Source: a virus
DNA length: 23,851 nt
Virus record (IMG/VR): IMGVR_UViG_3300001450_000311
Span: 1-23,851 of that record
Direction: 5' to 3' (one strand)
Part shown: piece by piece, positions 6,847-14,428 of the stretch
Layout of the letters: every line of letters starts with the position of its first letter
Numbering within the stretch: position 1 is the stretch's first letter
Notes under the pieces: generated by a model
Databases searched by the model: none
What the model saw: only the letters and a program-made list of their open reading frames with translations
Told to the model about the DNA's origin: nothing
Made by a program: the position numbers and the translations under genes

Positions 6847-8040
6847 TTATAATTCCATAAAAACTTTACGAGTCTCCTCATCGATTCTCGTGACTGTGAC
6901 TGTGATGTCTTCTCCTTTATTTAAACTATTCAAATCAAATCCTTCAGGGAATTCAGACACATGCAGTAAACCTACAAGGCCTTCTCCAATATCAACAAAG
7001 GCGCCATAATCTTTTACAGATCTGATCTTTCCAGTTATGTCAATTGGCGTTTTAAACCTCTCTGAAGCGTTGTACCATGGATCGCTAACAGGCTCCACTG
7101 GTTTTTGAGACAGTGTAATCTTATTTTCAGATATAATTTTCTTAATGAAGAATTCAATCTCTTCTCCAGGCTTAACATCTCTAGAACGATGTCTCTTTGT
7201 TGTTTCCTCATCTAAATCGTTTATGTGAATCATACCAGTTAAGCACTCGTTAAACTCACAGAATACTCCAAACTTAGCAGATCCAGTAACAATACCTCTA
7301 ACAACCACACCATTTTCATATTCTTGTATTTCAGCAATTTTAGTAGGAATCATAGCCTTTAAATACTCTCTATGAGAAACAACAATAGTCCCTCTTTCTG
7401 GAGAGTAGTTCATGGGAACGACATACATTTCAGTGTCCAGTATAGACTCAAAGTCATGTAGTTTATTGATTCCAGCCAAAGAACCTGGCATAAAGCACTC
7501 TATACCCTGTATCTCTACAATATAACCTCCACCTGGAATCAAGCTTTTTACAGTAGCATTATACGCAGTTTTAGAATTCTCTACGCTATCAAGTATCTCA
7601 TCAAATATAGCTCGTTTAAAACCAGCTTCAATAGAACCCAATATGTACTTTTTCTGTTTAGAACCACTAGACTCTATGATTTGCACGTTAACCTTCTCGC
7701 CAACTTTGAGTAATTCCTTGTACTCTTCTGATTCTTTTGCCATATCAATATATACGTCATCTCTAGCCCCAATGTTAATTCTACACCACTCAACATCAAT
7801 AGAACTTACGGTTCCTTCATACGACTTGTTTAGTCGAACGTCGATTACTCTGTTGTGCTCACTAAAATCTTGGTCATACAACTTTGCGGCTTCTTTGGCG
7901 TATGGTTCGGTACAATATAACTTTATACCATTATTTGCTTTTGCATTGCTACGCCTTACTGATGGACAATCTGCTTCGTGCGCTGCCCAGTCGAAGTCTG
8001 GGTCGGGTGTGTTGTAATCTACAACGGTTTCCTTTGACAT
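6847..8040 (-). CDS. Ribosomal protein S1-like protein with four S1 domains
   Basis: A 397-aa protein. After a unique ~65-residue N-terminus come four OB-fold S1 repeats: ~72-137, ~157-224 (with IECFMPGSLAG, like domain 2 of bacterial S1), ~243-312 (RGIVTGSAKFGVFCEF...LTGMIHINDL) and ~332-397 (GKIRSVKDYGAFVDIGEGLV, then GLLHVSEF). It ends at the last strand of domain 4, so it looks like S1 domains 1-4 without the final two domains of the usual ~6-domain protein. S1 binds A/U-rich leaders and brings mRNA to the 30S subunit. Domains 1-2 anchor S1 to the ribosome in E. coli. Located between tail genes with its own promoter-like motif 43 nt upstream, it may redirect host ribosomes to phage mRNA. 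It could instead serve RNA processing, since S1 assists T4 RegB. Confidence 0.88.
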   Translation of the reverse strand: MSKETVVDYNTPDPDFDWAAHEADCPSVRRSNAKANNGIKLYCTEPYAKEAAKLYDQDFSEHNRVIDVRLNKSYEGTVSSIDVEWCRINIGARDDVYIDMAKESEEYKELLKVGEKVNVQIIESSGSKQKKYILGSIEAGFKRAIFDEILDSVENSKTAYNATVKSLIPGGGYIVEIQGIECFMPGSLAGINKLHDFESILDTEMYVVPMNYSPERGTIVVSHREYLKAMIPTKIAEIQEYENGVVVRGIVTGSAKFGVFCEFNECLTGMIHINDLDEETTKRHRSRDVKPGEEIEFFIKKIISENKITLSQKPVEPVSDPWYNASERFKTPIDITGKIRSVKDYGAFVDIGEGLVGLLHVSEFPEGFDLNSLNKGEDITVTVTRIDEETRKVFMEL

Positions 8041-8083
8041 TTTTTGTTTTTTTAAGGGTTATTTAATTTGTAATATCGTAGTA

Positions 8084-8092
8084 TATATATCT
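8084..8092 (-). promoter_or_regulatory. Candidate late promoter for the S1-like gene
   Basis: Minus-strand TTAGATATATATACTACG directly after the stop of the 511-aa gene, 43 nt before the ATG at 8040. The leader ends AAAAAAACAAAAAATG. Confidence 0.5.
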
Positions 8093-8097
8093 AATTT

Positions 8098-9633
8098 TTA
8101 GAAGACATTTGGCACAAAACCAATCATAGGTATATATGGAACGAATGGAACTGGAATACCTCCTAAGTAAATAAACTTGAGAGACATTAGGTGTCTGGCG
8201 TATGCTAATGAAAGAGCAGTAGCAACCATCTGTCCAGCCTCTCGTTTATTATTAGAATCTTTACCCGCGTTTAATGCCTTTCTAATCCCCTCCGCCAACT
8301 TCTTTTTATTACCCAAGTAGACTGGGATATATTTACCGCCTAATGGACTTGATGATATGCAAGGTGGGGCTGGCGGCATAGTAGATAGCGGCTGTGCAGC
8401 AGTAGACTTCCAATAATCTATAGTAGCAGCAGCAAGTAATTCATATGGATCCTCTCCAGTTTCTCCAGCTTCGATATCTGCAAGAGCGTCTACGGTTCTC
8501 TGTCTAGTAAACATATAAGGCGCTCCTCTATTTTTTTTACTAACAACGTCGTCAGCGCTTTGAACATCTTCAATCTTGCCCCACTTATTTTTAAGTTCAG
8601 CATTAATATACCGACTCTTGACTAAGTCCTCACCCCAATCCGAAGATGTTTTTAAACCAGACCTACCTGAAAAATATGTTATAAATTCTTTTGTCATAAT
8701 GGGAGAAACATTATAGTCATCAGAATCGTTATCTTCGTCAAACTCCTCCTGCACAACTCTAATTCTAAAATCTTTTGCACCTATATTATATTCCATGTTA
8801 GGTGGTAGTCCATTAGCAGCACCAAATATTTCAGCAACTGTTTCTAATTCATATGATACTCTAAGTTTTTCAAGCGTTTTCGACTTTACGCTATCAATAA
8901 GAAATTCTGCATCATACCCATTAGCAGTAATAGATTCTAACAAGCTATCCTTAAAAGCTAATCTTCTATTATTAAGACTTGTGTCCTGTGTAGATGTTTG
9001 CCAAGAATTAAAGCTGGAAATCCATAGATACATATCTTCACGTTTACTTCCGCTGCCTTCTAAGAGAAAAGAGAATAAAATCCTATTTGATATTATATTA
9101 GATAGCTCCTCTATTGTTTCACCTCCATATAAACGAAACTCAAAATATTTATATGTATATAAATCATAAGTAGAACCATATTCATTTAAAAATATAGCCA
9201 TTTCTTCAGGGTCTATTACAGGTTCAGGTACTTCAGTAGTATCAGGATCTGCATACTCTGGATCTGGTTCAGCTGGGCTTGGATTATTTGGATCGCTTTT
9301 CTTGCCGCTAAACGCTATTTCTTTTCCAGAAGAATCTACTTGATTATTATTTGGAATATCTGGCTGTGTATCACGTGCGCCATCTCCTGTTGTGTCTTCA
9401 CCAAGAAGTCTTTTAAATTGTGCCTTATATGAATCAACTAGCGGGTTTATGAGTCCAGCTTCGTGAGATTGTCCATATACTGTTGTTGAGGTTCCTACTG
9501 CAGAAAAATATTCATTAGCTACGAATTCTCCAAATGCTTCTGCTCCCGCATCTGCAGTCGGTTCATTAGAAGCAACTTCGTCAACTATAAAATCAGTGAC
9601 ATTTGTTATAAATGTTGACCAGTTTGCGGGCAT
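8098..9633 (-). CDS. Uncharacterised tail/baseplate structural protein
   Basis: A 511-aa protein. The N-terminus (1-75) is helical, with NWSTFITNVTDFIVDEVASN, EAFGEFVANEYFSAV and FKRLLG. Residues ~85-140 are a low-complexity Pro/Asp/Glu linker (PSPAEPDPEYADPDTTEVPE). The body is mixed, and the C-terminal ~90 residues contain PPAPPCISSSPLGG and a hydrophobic, Pro-rich end (YLGGIPVPFVPYIPMIGFVP). I recognise no family. Its start overlaps the stop of the gp5-like gene by one base (TAATG), so it is probably made together with the hub and spike proteins. A role in hub assembly or as an internal tail protein is inferred from position only. It ends just before the S1 gene promoter motif. Confidence 0.75.
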   Translation of the reverse strand: MPANWSTFITNVTDFIVDEVASNEPTADAGAEAFGEFVANEYFSAVGTSTTVYGQSHEAGLINPLVDSYKAQFKRLLGEDTTGDGARDTQPDIPNNNQVDSSGKEIAFSGKKSDPNNPSPAEPDPEYADPDTTEVPEPVIDPEEMAIFLNEYGSTYDLYTYKYFEFRLYGGETIEELSNIISNRILFSFLLEGSGSKREDMYLWISSFNSWQTSTQDTSLNNRRLAFKDSLLESITANGYDAEFLIDSVKSKTLEKLRVSYELETVAEIFGAANGLPPNMEYNIGAKDFRIRVVQEEFDEDNDSDDYNVSPIMTKEFITYFSGRSGLKTSSDWGEDLVKSRYINAELKNKWGKIEDVQSADDVVSKKNRGAPYMFTRQRTVDALADIEAGETGEDPYELLAAATIDYWKSTAAQPLSTMPPAPPCISSSPLGGKYIPVYLGNKKKLAEGIRKALNAGKDSNNKREAGQMVATALSLAYARHLMSLKFIYLGGIPVPFVPYIPMIGFVPNVF

Positions 9634-10349
9634 TATTCGTTAGCATTTGTAGACTTACTGTCTTGTTGATAATTTCTATGTTTTGAAGTGCTTGATGCCT
9701 TAAACGATATGGCTTCAGTTGATGGACTTGAAGGTCCTGTTCCTGTCGGATGGATGTGTTTTGCATAATCATCTATAAAATCAGTAAGAAACTTTTCTAA
9801 ACTTCCACCGCGCACTGCAGGTTGACTAGTATTACCCATATCATTGAAGTCATCTCCTTCTGGGGTTGCTATATAAATGTTAGCGCCATATAAAAATATC
9901 TTACCGTCATCAGATAATCTAATAAGTGGCTCAGAATTTTTACCGTCCTTTCCATGTGCTATAACTAAGCCATCAACATCTGATTGATATATCCTAATAT
10001 TTCGCTTAGCATCATATACCAGGGAAACTACATTTTCAGGTTCTCCTGAAGAATCTAGCACCTCACCCTTAAGTTCTTTATTTTGATTGATTTGAAACCA
10101 ATATTCTGGGTGGTATATATTTCCGTTGTCGAACCTAACAGCAACGACGTCGCCTATATTGGGAGCGTGGTGAGAGCCTACATTATCTCTATTCATAGGA
10201 GTTGCCCATGGGATATTATCAGTTTCTAATAAGTCAAACTTACCAAACACCCTTACTCTGCATCTTCCAAGATTATCAGGGTCGACGTTATCTACGACTT
10301 CACCAAGCCAATGAGTATCTCTTAAATTATCTTTATATAGTTCATTCAT
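9633..10349 (-). CDS. Baseplate spike/hub protein with gp5-type OB-fold domain
   Basis: A 238-aa protein. Residues ~10-105 (WLGEVVDNVDPDNLGRCRVR, then VFGKFD, IPWATPMN and GDVVAVRFDNGNIYHPEYWF) match the OB domain of T4 gp5/VgrG/gpV spikes: G-x-V-x-x-x-x-D-P-x-x-x-G-R-x-R-V, P-W-A and G-D-x-V. The middle resembles the start of a beta-helix (IRIYQSDVDGLVIAHGKDGK), and a His/Pro/Ser tail follows. It lacks the lysozyme domain of T4 gp5. It would cap the hub and help pierce the host envelope. I place the start at ATG 10349, where TGATG overlaps the previous stop by one base; a GTG one codon upstream is the alternative. It follows the gp27-like hub gene with one gene between. Confidence 0.82.
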   Translation of the reverse strand: MNELYKDNLRDTHWLGEVVDNVDPDNLGRCRVRVFGKFDLLETDNIPWATPMNRDNVGSHHAPNIGDVVAVRFDNGNIYHPEYWFQINQNKELKGEVLDSSGEPENVVSLVYDAKRNIRIYQSDVDGLVIAHGKDGKNSEPLIRLSDDGKIFLYGANIYIATPEGDDFNDMGNTSQPAVRGGSLEKFLTDFIDDYAKHIHPTGTGPSSPSTEAISFKASSTSKHRNYQQDSKSTNANE

Positions 10350-11659
10350 CACCCGTGAATATTCCCTAAGTTATTATTACCACCTGTTCCGGAATTATTT
10401 GTATTAGAGTCTGCATTAATGTTTTCACCGACTTTTAAACCAGCTACTGCGCTTTGGTCGAAGGCGTCCTGTACTGTCGCACCTGGAGTAAGTCCAAAAA
10501 TATTTTCTGGAATATTATCTGAAAGAGTACTTATATCAGTGGCGCTGTCGACACCTGCGACCGTATTAGCGTATATGTTCTCAAAGTTTGGAACGTTTGC
10601 CCGGTATATGTCACTGCCTAATTGCCTGACCTGTTGCTTCTTCTTTTCCATAAACAATGCAGCATCATCAGCGAAACGATCGCCCAACTCATCAATCTTA
10701 TTTCCTATCTTATCCCCAATAAGACCGCCAAAATCTTTTGCGTCATATGCTTTTGATTCTTCTGCAGTTGCTGGTGAAAGTCTAGCAGTGTCGTTTTCAG
10801 CTTCGACTATAGTTCCACTAAGAACTCTAGCTGAAACCTTGCCTACGTTCTCATAAGTGAATGCAATCTCAGATGCTGCAAAACCTTCTGGCGATTTCTG
10901 TAGATCTGCAAATTGTGCAGTACCTGTAGTCATATCCCATTCACAGTTACCTAATTCAAACATGAAAAAGGGTCTACTATCGGATCCACTAATATCAGCA
11001 TTTGCATTCTTGACATCAAGTGAAGGGTTAAACGCATCTTTAAGGTTACTTTCTCCTCCTACTGAATCCTTGGCAGCATTTTTATCAAAGCCTAGCGAAG
11101 GTGCAATTTTTGATAGGTTTTTAATTGGCCTAACCTCAGTTACATATACCCAAACTCTAAACTTACGTAAATTGCATGGAAGTATATAAGACCATTTTGC
11201 CTCATCAAAAACAGCAGTTCTATATAGATACATTAAACCCGCAATAGTTAAATCAAGAGATTCTAATGTTCCAATTGTTAGTTTCGATTCATCACCGCCT
11301 CTATATGGTTTGTTTGGGTTGTATTTTTGAAGAGCATCGATTCCAGACAAAGACTGCCAATACCATGGCATCTCTTGATTTATTTTCTTTAAAGTCAATA
11401 TGAAATCATCAAGAGCTTTCAATCTAGGTCCGTAACCGTTGCTGTATTCTGCATGTGACTGAATTGGTGCCTCCTTTCCATCAGCATCTGTGTTTTGCTT
11501 TATAAATGCTCTTGCAGCTCCAGATAAAAGTGGAGAAGAAGAACCGTCCGTGAAATCGAACATAAGAGCAAACGAAAGATACGTTGGATCAGAATATTGA
11601 TTATTCTTACCTAAATTATATCCTTTTCTAAAATCGTTAAATGTGCTAAAGTCTGACAT
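10349..11659 (-). CDS. Uncharacterised baseplate/tail structural protein
   Basis: A 436-aa protein between the gp27-like hub and gp5-like spike genes. The N-terminal two thirds is compact and aromatic (DPTYLSFALMFDFTDGSSSP, NQEMPWYWQSLSGIDAL, LRKFRVWVYVTEVRPI). After ~residue 290 it becomes helical and acidic (IGDKIGNKIDELGDRFADDA). The last ~30 residues are Asn/Gly-rich (NADSNTNNSGTGGNNNLGNI). The segment FMFELGNCEWDMTTGTAQFA suggests a beta-barrel tube-like part. No family is named with confidence; a tube-initiator or hub-accessory role is inferred from context. The ATG is 4 nt from an AGAATATATA motif and the stop overlaps the next start. Confidence 0.75.
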   Translation of the reverse strand: MSDFSTFNDFRKGYNLGKNNQYSDPTYLSFALMFDFTDGSSSPLLSGAARAFIKQNTDADGKEAPIQSHAEYSNGYGPRLKALDDFILTLKKINQEMPWYWQSLSGIDALQKYNPNKPYRGGDESKLTIGTLESLDLTIAGLMYLYRTAVFDEAKWSYILPCNLRKFRVWVYVTEVRPIKNLSKIAPSLGFDKNAAKDSVGGESNLKDAFNPSLDVKNANADISGSDSRPFFMFELGNCEWDMTTGTAQFADLQKSPEGFAASEIAFTYENVGKVSARVLSGTIVEAENDTARLSPATAEESKAYDAKDFGGLIGDKIGNKIDELGDRFADDAALFMEKKKQQVRQLGSDIYRANVPNFENIYANTVAGVDSATDISTLSDNIPENIFGLTPGATVQDAFDQSAVAGLKVGENINADSNTNNSGTGGNNNLGNIHG

Positions 11660-11663
11660 ATAC

Positions 11664-11674
11664 TTATATATTCT
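11664..11674 (-). promoter_or_regulatory. Candidate late promoter, possibly leaderless
   Basis: Minus-strand TAGAATATATAAGTATATG, in the 21-nt gap after the hub gene. The motif ends 4 nt before the ATG at 11659. The arrangement is almost identical to those at 4203 and 20996. Confidence 0.45.
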
Positions 11675-11680
11675 ATTTTA

Positions 11681-13849
11681 TTAGGCTACAAATGCAGCGC
11701 TTCTTATACCTGGATGTGAGGCTTCTAAGTTTAAAAACCCTTCTTCCTTTAACTCATCAATAGAAGAAGCAAAACTAGTTGAGCTTCTACCTATTTCGGT
11801 TCCAGTTTTATAGAATACCACGGTATTCTTCGGGCCTAAAGACTCTACGGTATAAGTGAACTCTGATTGTTCTACAAATATCGTGTCTACTGGTATACGT
11901 ACAGTAGGAGCATCTCCTCCACTGATAATAATATCTCCAATTGCGCCTTCATCAATAGCATCTCCCACATATACTTCAATATCTATATCGATCTCTCCCT
12001 CTGGTAGATCTGGAAATTCAGCGGGTTGAAAGCTCCAGTCTATATTTCCTGTATTTTTATCAGATCCAGGAAGTTGGAAATCGAAATAAATATCAGACCC
12101 AGGCATTCTAACGGTCAATGAGAAAACGCCTAAACCTTTCGCTTTAACATTTATTAATCTTGCATCAGAATCTCCGCCTTCAACTGATTCAAAGCTTAAC
12201 GGCGTGATCGGCGTAACCGTTATTATTGTTTCTTCAACCACTTCTTCAACCACCTCTTCAACCACTTCTTCAACCACTTCTTCAACCACTTCTTCAACCA
12301 CCGGAGGTATTGGTTCTGGAGTTGACGTATCCATTGGCTTTGAGTCTAATAGTGCGCCGTCTAAATTATTAATTCTGCTATCCCACTCTCTTCTGAGCAA
12401 TGTAAGCTTTTGTTTTATAGCACCGTCCTTAGCGTTGTATATGTATTGAATTCCCCCAACGATATAATACCCAGTCAAGAATGAATTTATCTTCTGTTCT
12501 CCGTTTGCTGATTCGCTACCATCAGTATTGCCAGTATTATCAAACCCTTCCTCTTCCTTTTTATCTTCCACTCCATCAGAACTTAATTTTTGATTAATAC
12601 CCTCTGTAAATATTATTATAGGCAATTTTTGGTATCTATATATTGCTGGATTAAAAACTGACAACTCAACCTCCAGTTTTAATTTATCAAGCTCTAACAT
12701 ATTTTGTTTATTATGCAGCTCTGCAAATTTCCAGTTTGGGTGTGTGTTGTTTACGCTAAAACTATTACAAGATCTTCCAGTGTATTTGTATTTAATCTCA
12801 TCAAGGTATCTATCCTCTCCTCTCCTACCCTTTAAAGGTTCTTCAATATCAGATATCGTATCGCTAGAAATAGCCTCGATGTCAGCTCTAATTTCTCCAA
12901 GTCCGCCATTATCATGCATTGGGTTATCTTCATAATATTGCAAAACTCTTTTATATCCATGCGTTCTAGCAACTTTACCAGAACCATACTTAAGCGCAAA
13001 TTTAGATATATGAGTATTTGAACCCTCTGCAGCATCAAGCGTAGTTAATACAAGTGCAGCTGTCATCTCATCATCAGGCTCTCCAGCATTCTCATCGTAT
13101 CTTTCAGCAAAATTGGCAAATGAAATATCTACGCCATCTTCTGCGTTTATAGCCTTGTTTACATCAACATATGTTAAGTAGTAGTATGGATCGATAGAAT
13201 ATGTTTGAAAACTATCATCACTTATATAAGAGTGCTCGACTGTTTCCTTGATGGCTTCAGATATAGTTATAAATGGAACAACAAGCTCCATTAAATCTTC
13301 AGCGTTTGGTGAATCAATGTTAGATGCAAAACCTAAACCAATATCAGTTGCTATCAATTCTAAATGGTCTAATGAACTTCCTTCTTCATATGTTTTACAT
13401 TTTTCAGCAAATAAACCAGGTATTTTCATGACACCGCTAAAGGTATACTTAGCACCACTTTCAGATTGTTCTTTAGCCGGCTTTGGAACGCTTAATACCT
13501 TCTCAATATCGAAATCAATTCTAATATCCTTATATGTCGAGGTCTGCCTTGATGCGATTCTAAGACTTAATACGTCTCCACTTCTTGGGTAATTATCAAC
13601 TATGAAATATCCAGAACTATCAGTGATTGTGACTGTGATTTTAGGCAATACTCCGTTCATGTCGAGAATCATGGTTTTTATGTCAGCTTCTCCGAATACA
13701 TAACCATTTATGTGTACTAAGGGAGCTCTACCTCCCAAGTCTTTAGAAATATTAGCCTTTCCGTCCTCTTCACCGTATGACTTAAATTGCAAATCATCAA
13801 GTGCGATAGTCGGCTCAGTTCTAGTTAAAATTTGCCTATCTAATCCCAT
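11681..13849 (-). CDS. Baseplate hub protein, gp27 / gpD-like, with VVEE repeat and C-terminal beta domains
   Basis: A 722-aa protein. The N-terminal ~500 residues have the layout of gpD/gp27 hub proteins: early beta strands (INGYVFGEADIKTMILDMNG, then TVTITDSSGYFIVDNYPRSG and DVLSLRIAS) and a late FLTGYYIVGGIQYIYNAKDG, then QKLTLLRREWDS, as at the end of late-control-D domains. Residues 517-540 are six VVEE repeats. The last ~180 residues look like one or two Ig-like beta sandwiches (FSLTVRMPGSDIYFDFQLPG; FTYTVESLGPKNTVVFYKTG), which may be a surface decoration. The hub forms the trimeric base that holds the spike and joins it to the tube. The ATG abuts the previous stop with no gap (TAGATG). 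Confidence 0.75.
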   Translation of the reverse strand: MGLDRQILTRTEPTIALDDLQFKSYGEEDGKANISKDLGGRAPLVHINGYVFGEADIKTMILDMNGVLPKITVTITDSSGYFIVDNYPRSGDVLSLRIASRQTSTYKDIRIDFDIEKVLSVPKPAKEQSESGAKYTFSGVMKIPGLFAEKCKTYEEGSSLDHLELIATDIGLGFASNIDSPNAEDLMELVVPFITISEAIKETVEHSYISDDSFQTYSIDPYYYLTYVDVNKAINAEDGVDISFANFAERYDENAGEPDDEMTAALVLTTLDAAEGSNTHISKFALKYGSGKVARTHGYKRVLQYYEDNPMHDNGGLGEIRADIEAISSDTISDIEEPLKGRRGEDRYLDEIKYKYTGRSCNSFSVNNTHPNWKFAELHNKQNMLELDKLKLEVELSVFNPAIYRYQKLPIIIFTEGINQKLSSDGVEDKKEEEGFDNTGNTDGSESANGEQKINSFLTGYYIVGGIQYIYNAKDGAIKQKLTLLRREWDSRINNLDGALLDSKPMDTSTPEPIPPVVEEVVEEVVEEVVEEVVEEVVEETIITVTPITPLSFESVEGGDSDARLINVKAKGLGVFSLTVRMPGSDIYFDFQLPGSDKNTGNIDWSFQPAEFPDLPEGEIDIDIEVYVGDAIDEGAIGDIIISGGDAPTVRIPVDTIFVEQSEFTYTVESLGPKNTVVFYKTGTEIGRSSTSFASSIDELKEEGFLNLEASHPGIRSAAFVA
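12230..12301 (-). repeat. Six in-frame 12-bp tandem repeats encoding VVEE
   Basis: On the minus strand GTGGTTGAAGAA is repeated six times, with one unit (12254-12265) differing by a single base. It encodes (VVEE)x6 at residues 517-540 of the hub protein, between the hub domain and the C-terminal beta domains. Near-perfect DNA identity suggests recent expansion or ongoing slippage. Confidence 0.95.
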
Positions 13850-14428
13850 CTATCGTAAACTTTGCTTATTATCCTGAGTTTTATTATCCTGAGTTTTATT
13901 AACCTTAGCCGCTTTATATTTTTTAAATGCAGTTGGGTTAAGAGATATTTTACCATTTCCAACTGAAATATTACTATCACCAGGTTTTAATATATTAGGT
14001 GGGGCAGGAACGCTTGATCCGGTTGCTTTTTTCTCAGCCTTATCTTTAAGATATTTAACTCTCTTTACGTCTTCCTCAGTAAGTCTTTTGGTTTCTAAGA
14101 ATTGAGCCTTAACTTCATTAAGTTCAGGAATATCGAACCCTACTAGCTCTTTCCAGTTTCTCATACCAATCGATCTGTCTGGAATCATAATTATATCACC
14201 TTCAACAAATGAAAACGGATTTGATATATTATTAAACTTTAATATGACATCTCCCATTGCGTTTGTACCATACTCATGCAGAGATATTAAATCTACTCGA
14301 CATACCTCGTCAGATGTGACATAATGCTCAATGTACTTAGAACCCTCAATCTGGTCAAACAACAAGGAGGGTTTAACAATATTTAGTACACCGTCCGTAG
14401 TCTTTTTATTTAAACTTTTAAAATCCAT
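13850..14428 (-). CDS. LysM-like baseplate protein, T4 gp53 type
   Basis: A 192-aa protein. Residues ~33-85 (EHYVTSDEVCRVDLISLHEY, then MGDVILKFNNISNPF and VEGDIIMIPD) resemble a LysM repeat as found in gp53-type wedge proteins: the hydrophobic I-x-x-x-N-x-I-x-x-P-x-x-x-x-x-G-x-x-I-x-I-P pattern is clear. A charged helix follows (100-135), then a Pro/Gly linker and a Lys-rich tail with a duplicated KTQDN. The start overlaps the previous stop by one base and the stop abuts the hub start, so it is part of one tail operon. LysM modules in tail proteins may touch peptidoglycan or just serve assembly. Confidence 0.7.
   Translation of the reverse strand: MDFKSLNKKTTDGVLNIVKPSLLFDQIEGSKYIEHYVTSDEVCRVDLISLHEYGTNAMGDVILKFNNISNPFSFVEGDIIMIPDRSIGMRNWKELVGFDIPELNEVKAQFLETKRLTEEDVKRVKYLKDKAEKKATGSSVPAPPNILKPGDSNISVGNGKISLNPTAFKKYKAAKVNKTQDNKTQDNKQSLR
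13868..13897 (-). repeat. 15-bp tandem duplication in the gp53-like gene
   Basis: On the plus strand attatcctgagtttt occurs twice in a row with no mismatch, giving the KTQDN duplication near the C-terminus of the gp53-like protein. It looks like a recent in-frame duplication. Confidence 0.9.

Noticed and set aside
12204-12449. Plus-strand frame with a (TTSS)n repeat
   Set aside because: It is the antisense reading of the VVEE repeat in the hub gene; nothing else supports it.
12832-13038. Minus-strand 68-aa frame inside the hub gene
   Set aside because: It is a second-frame shadow fully within the 722-aa hub gene.
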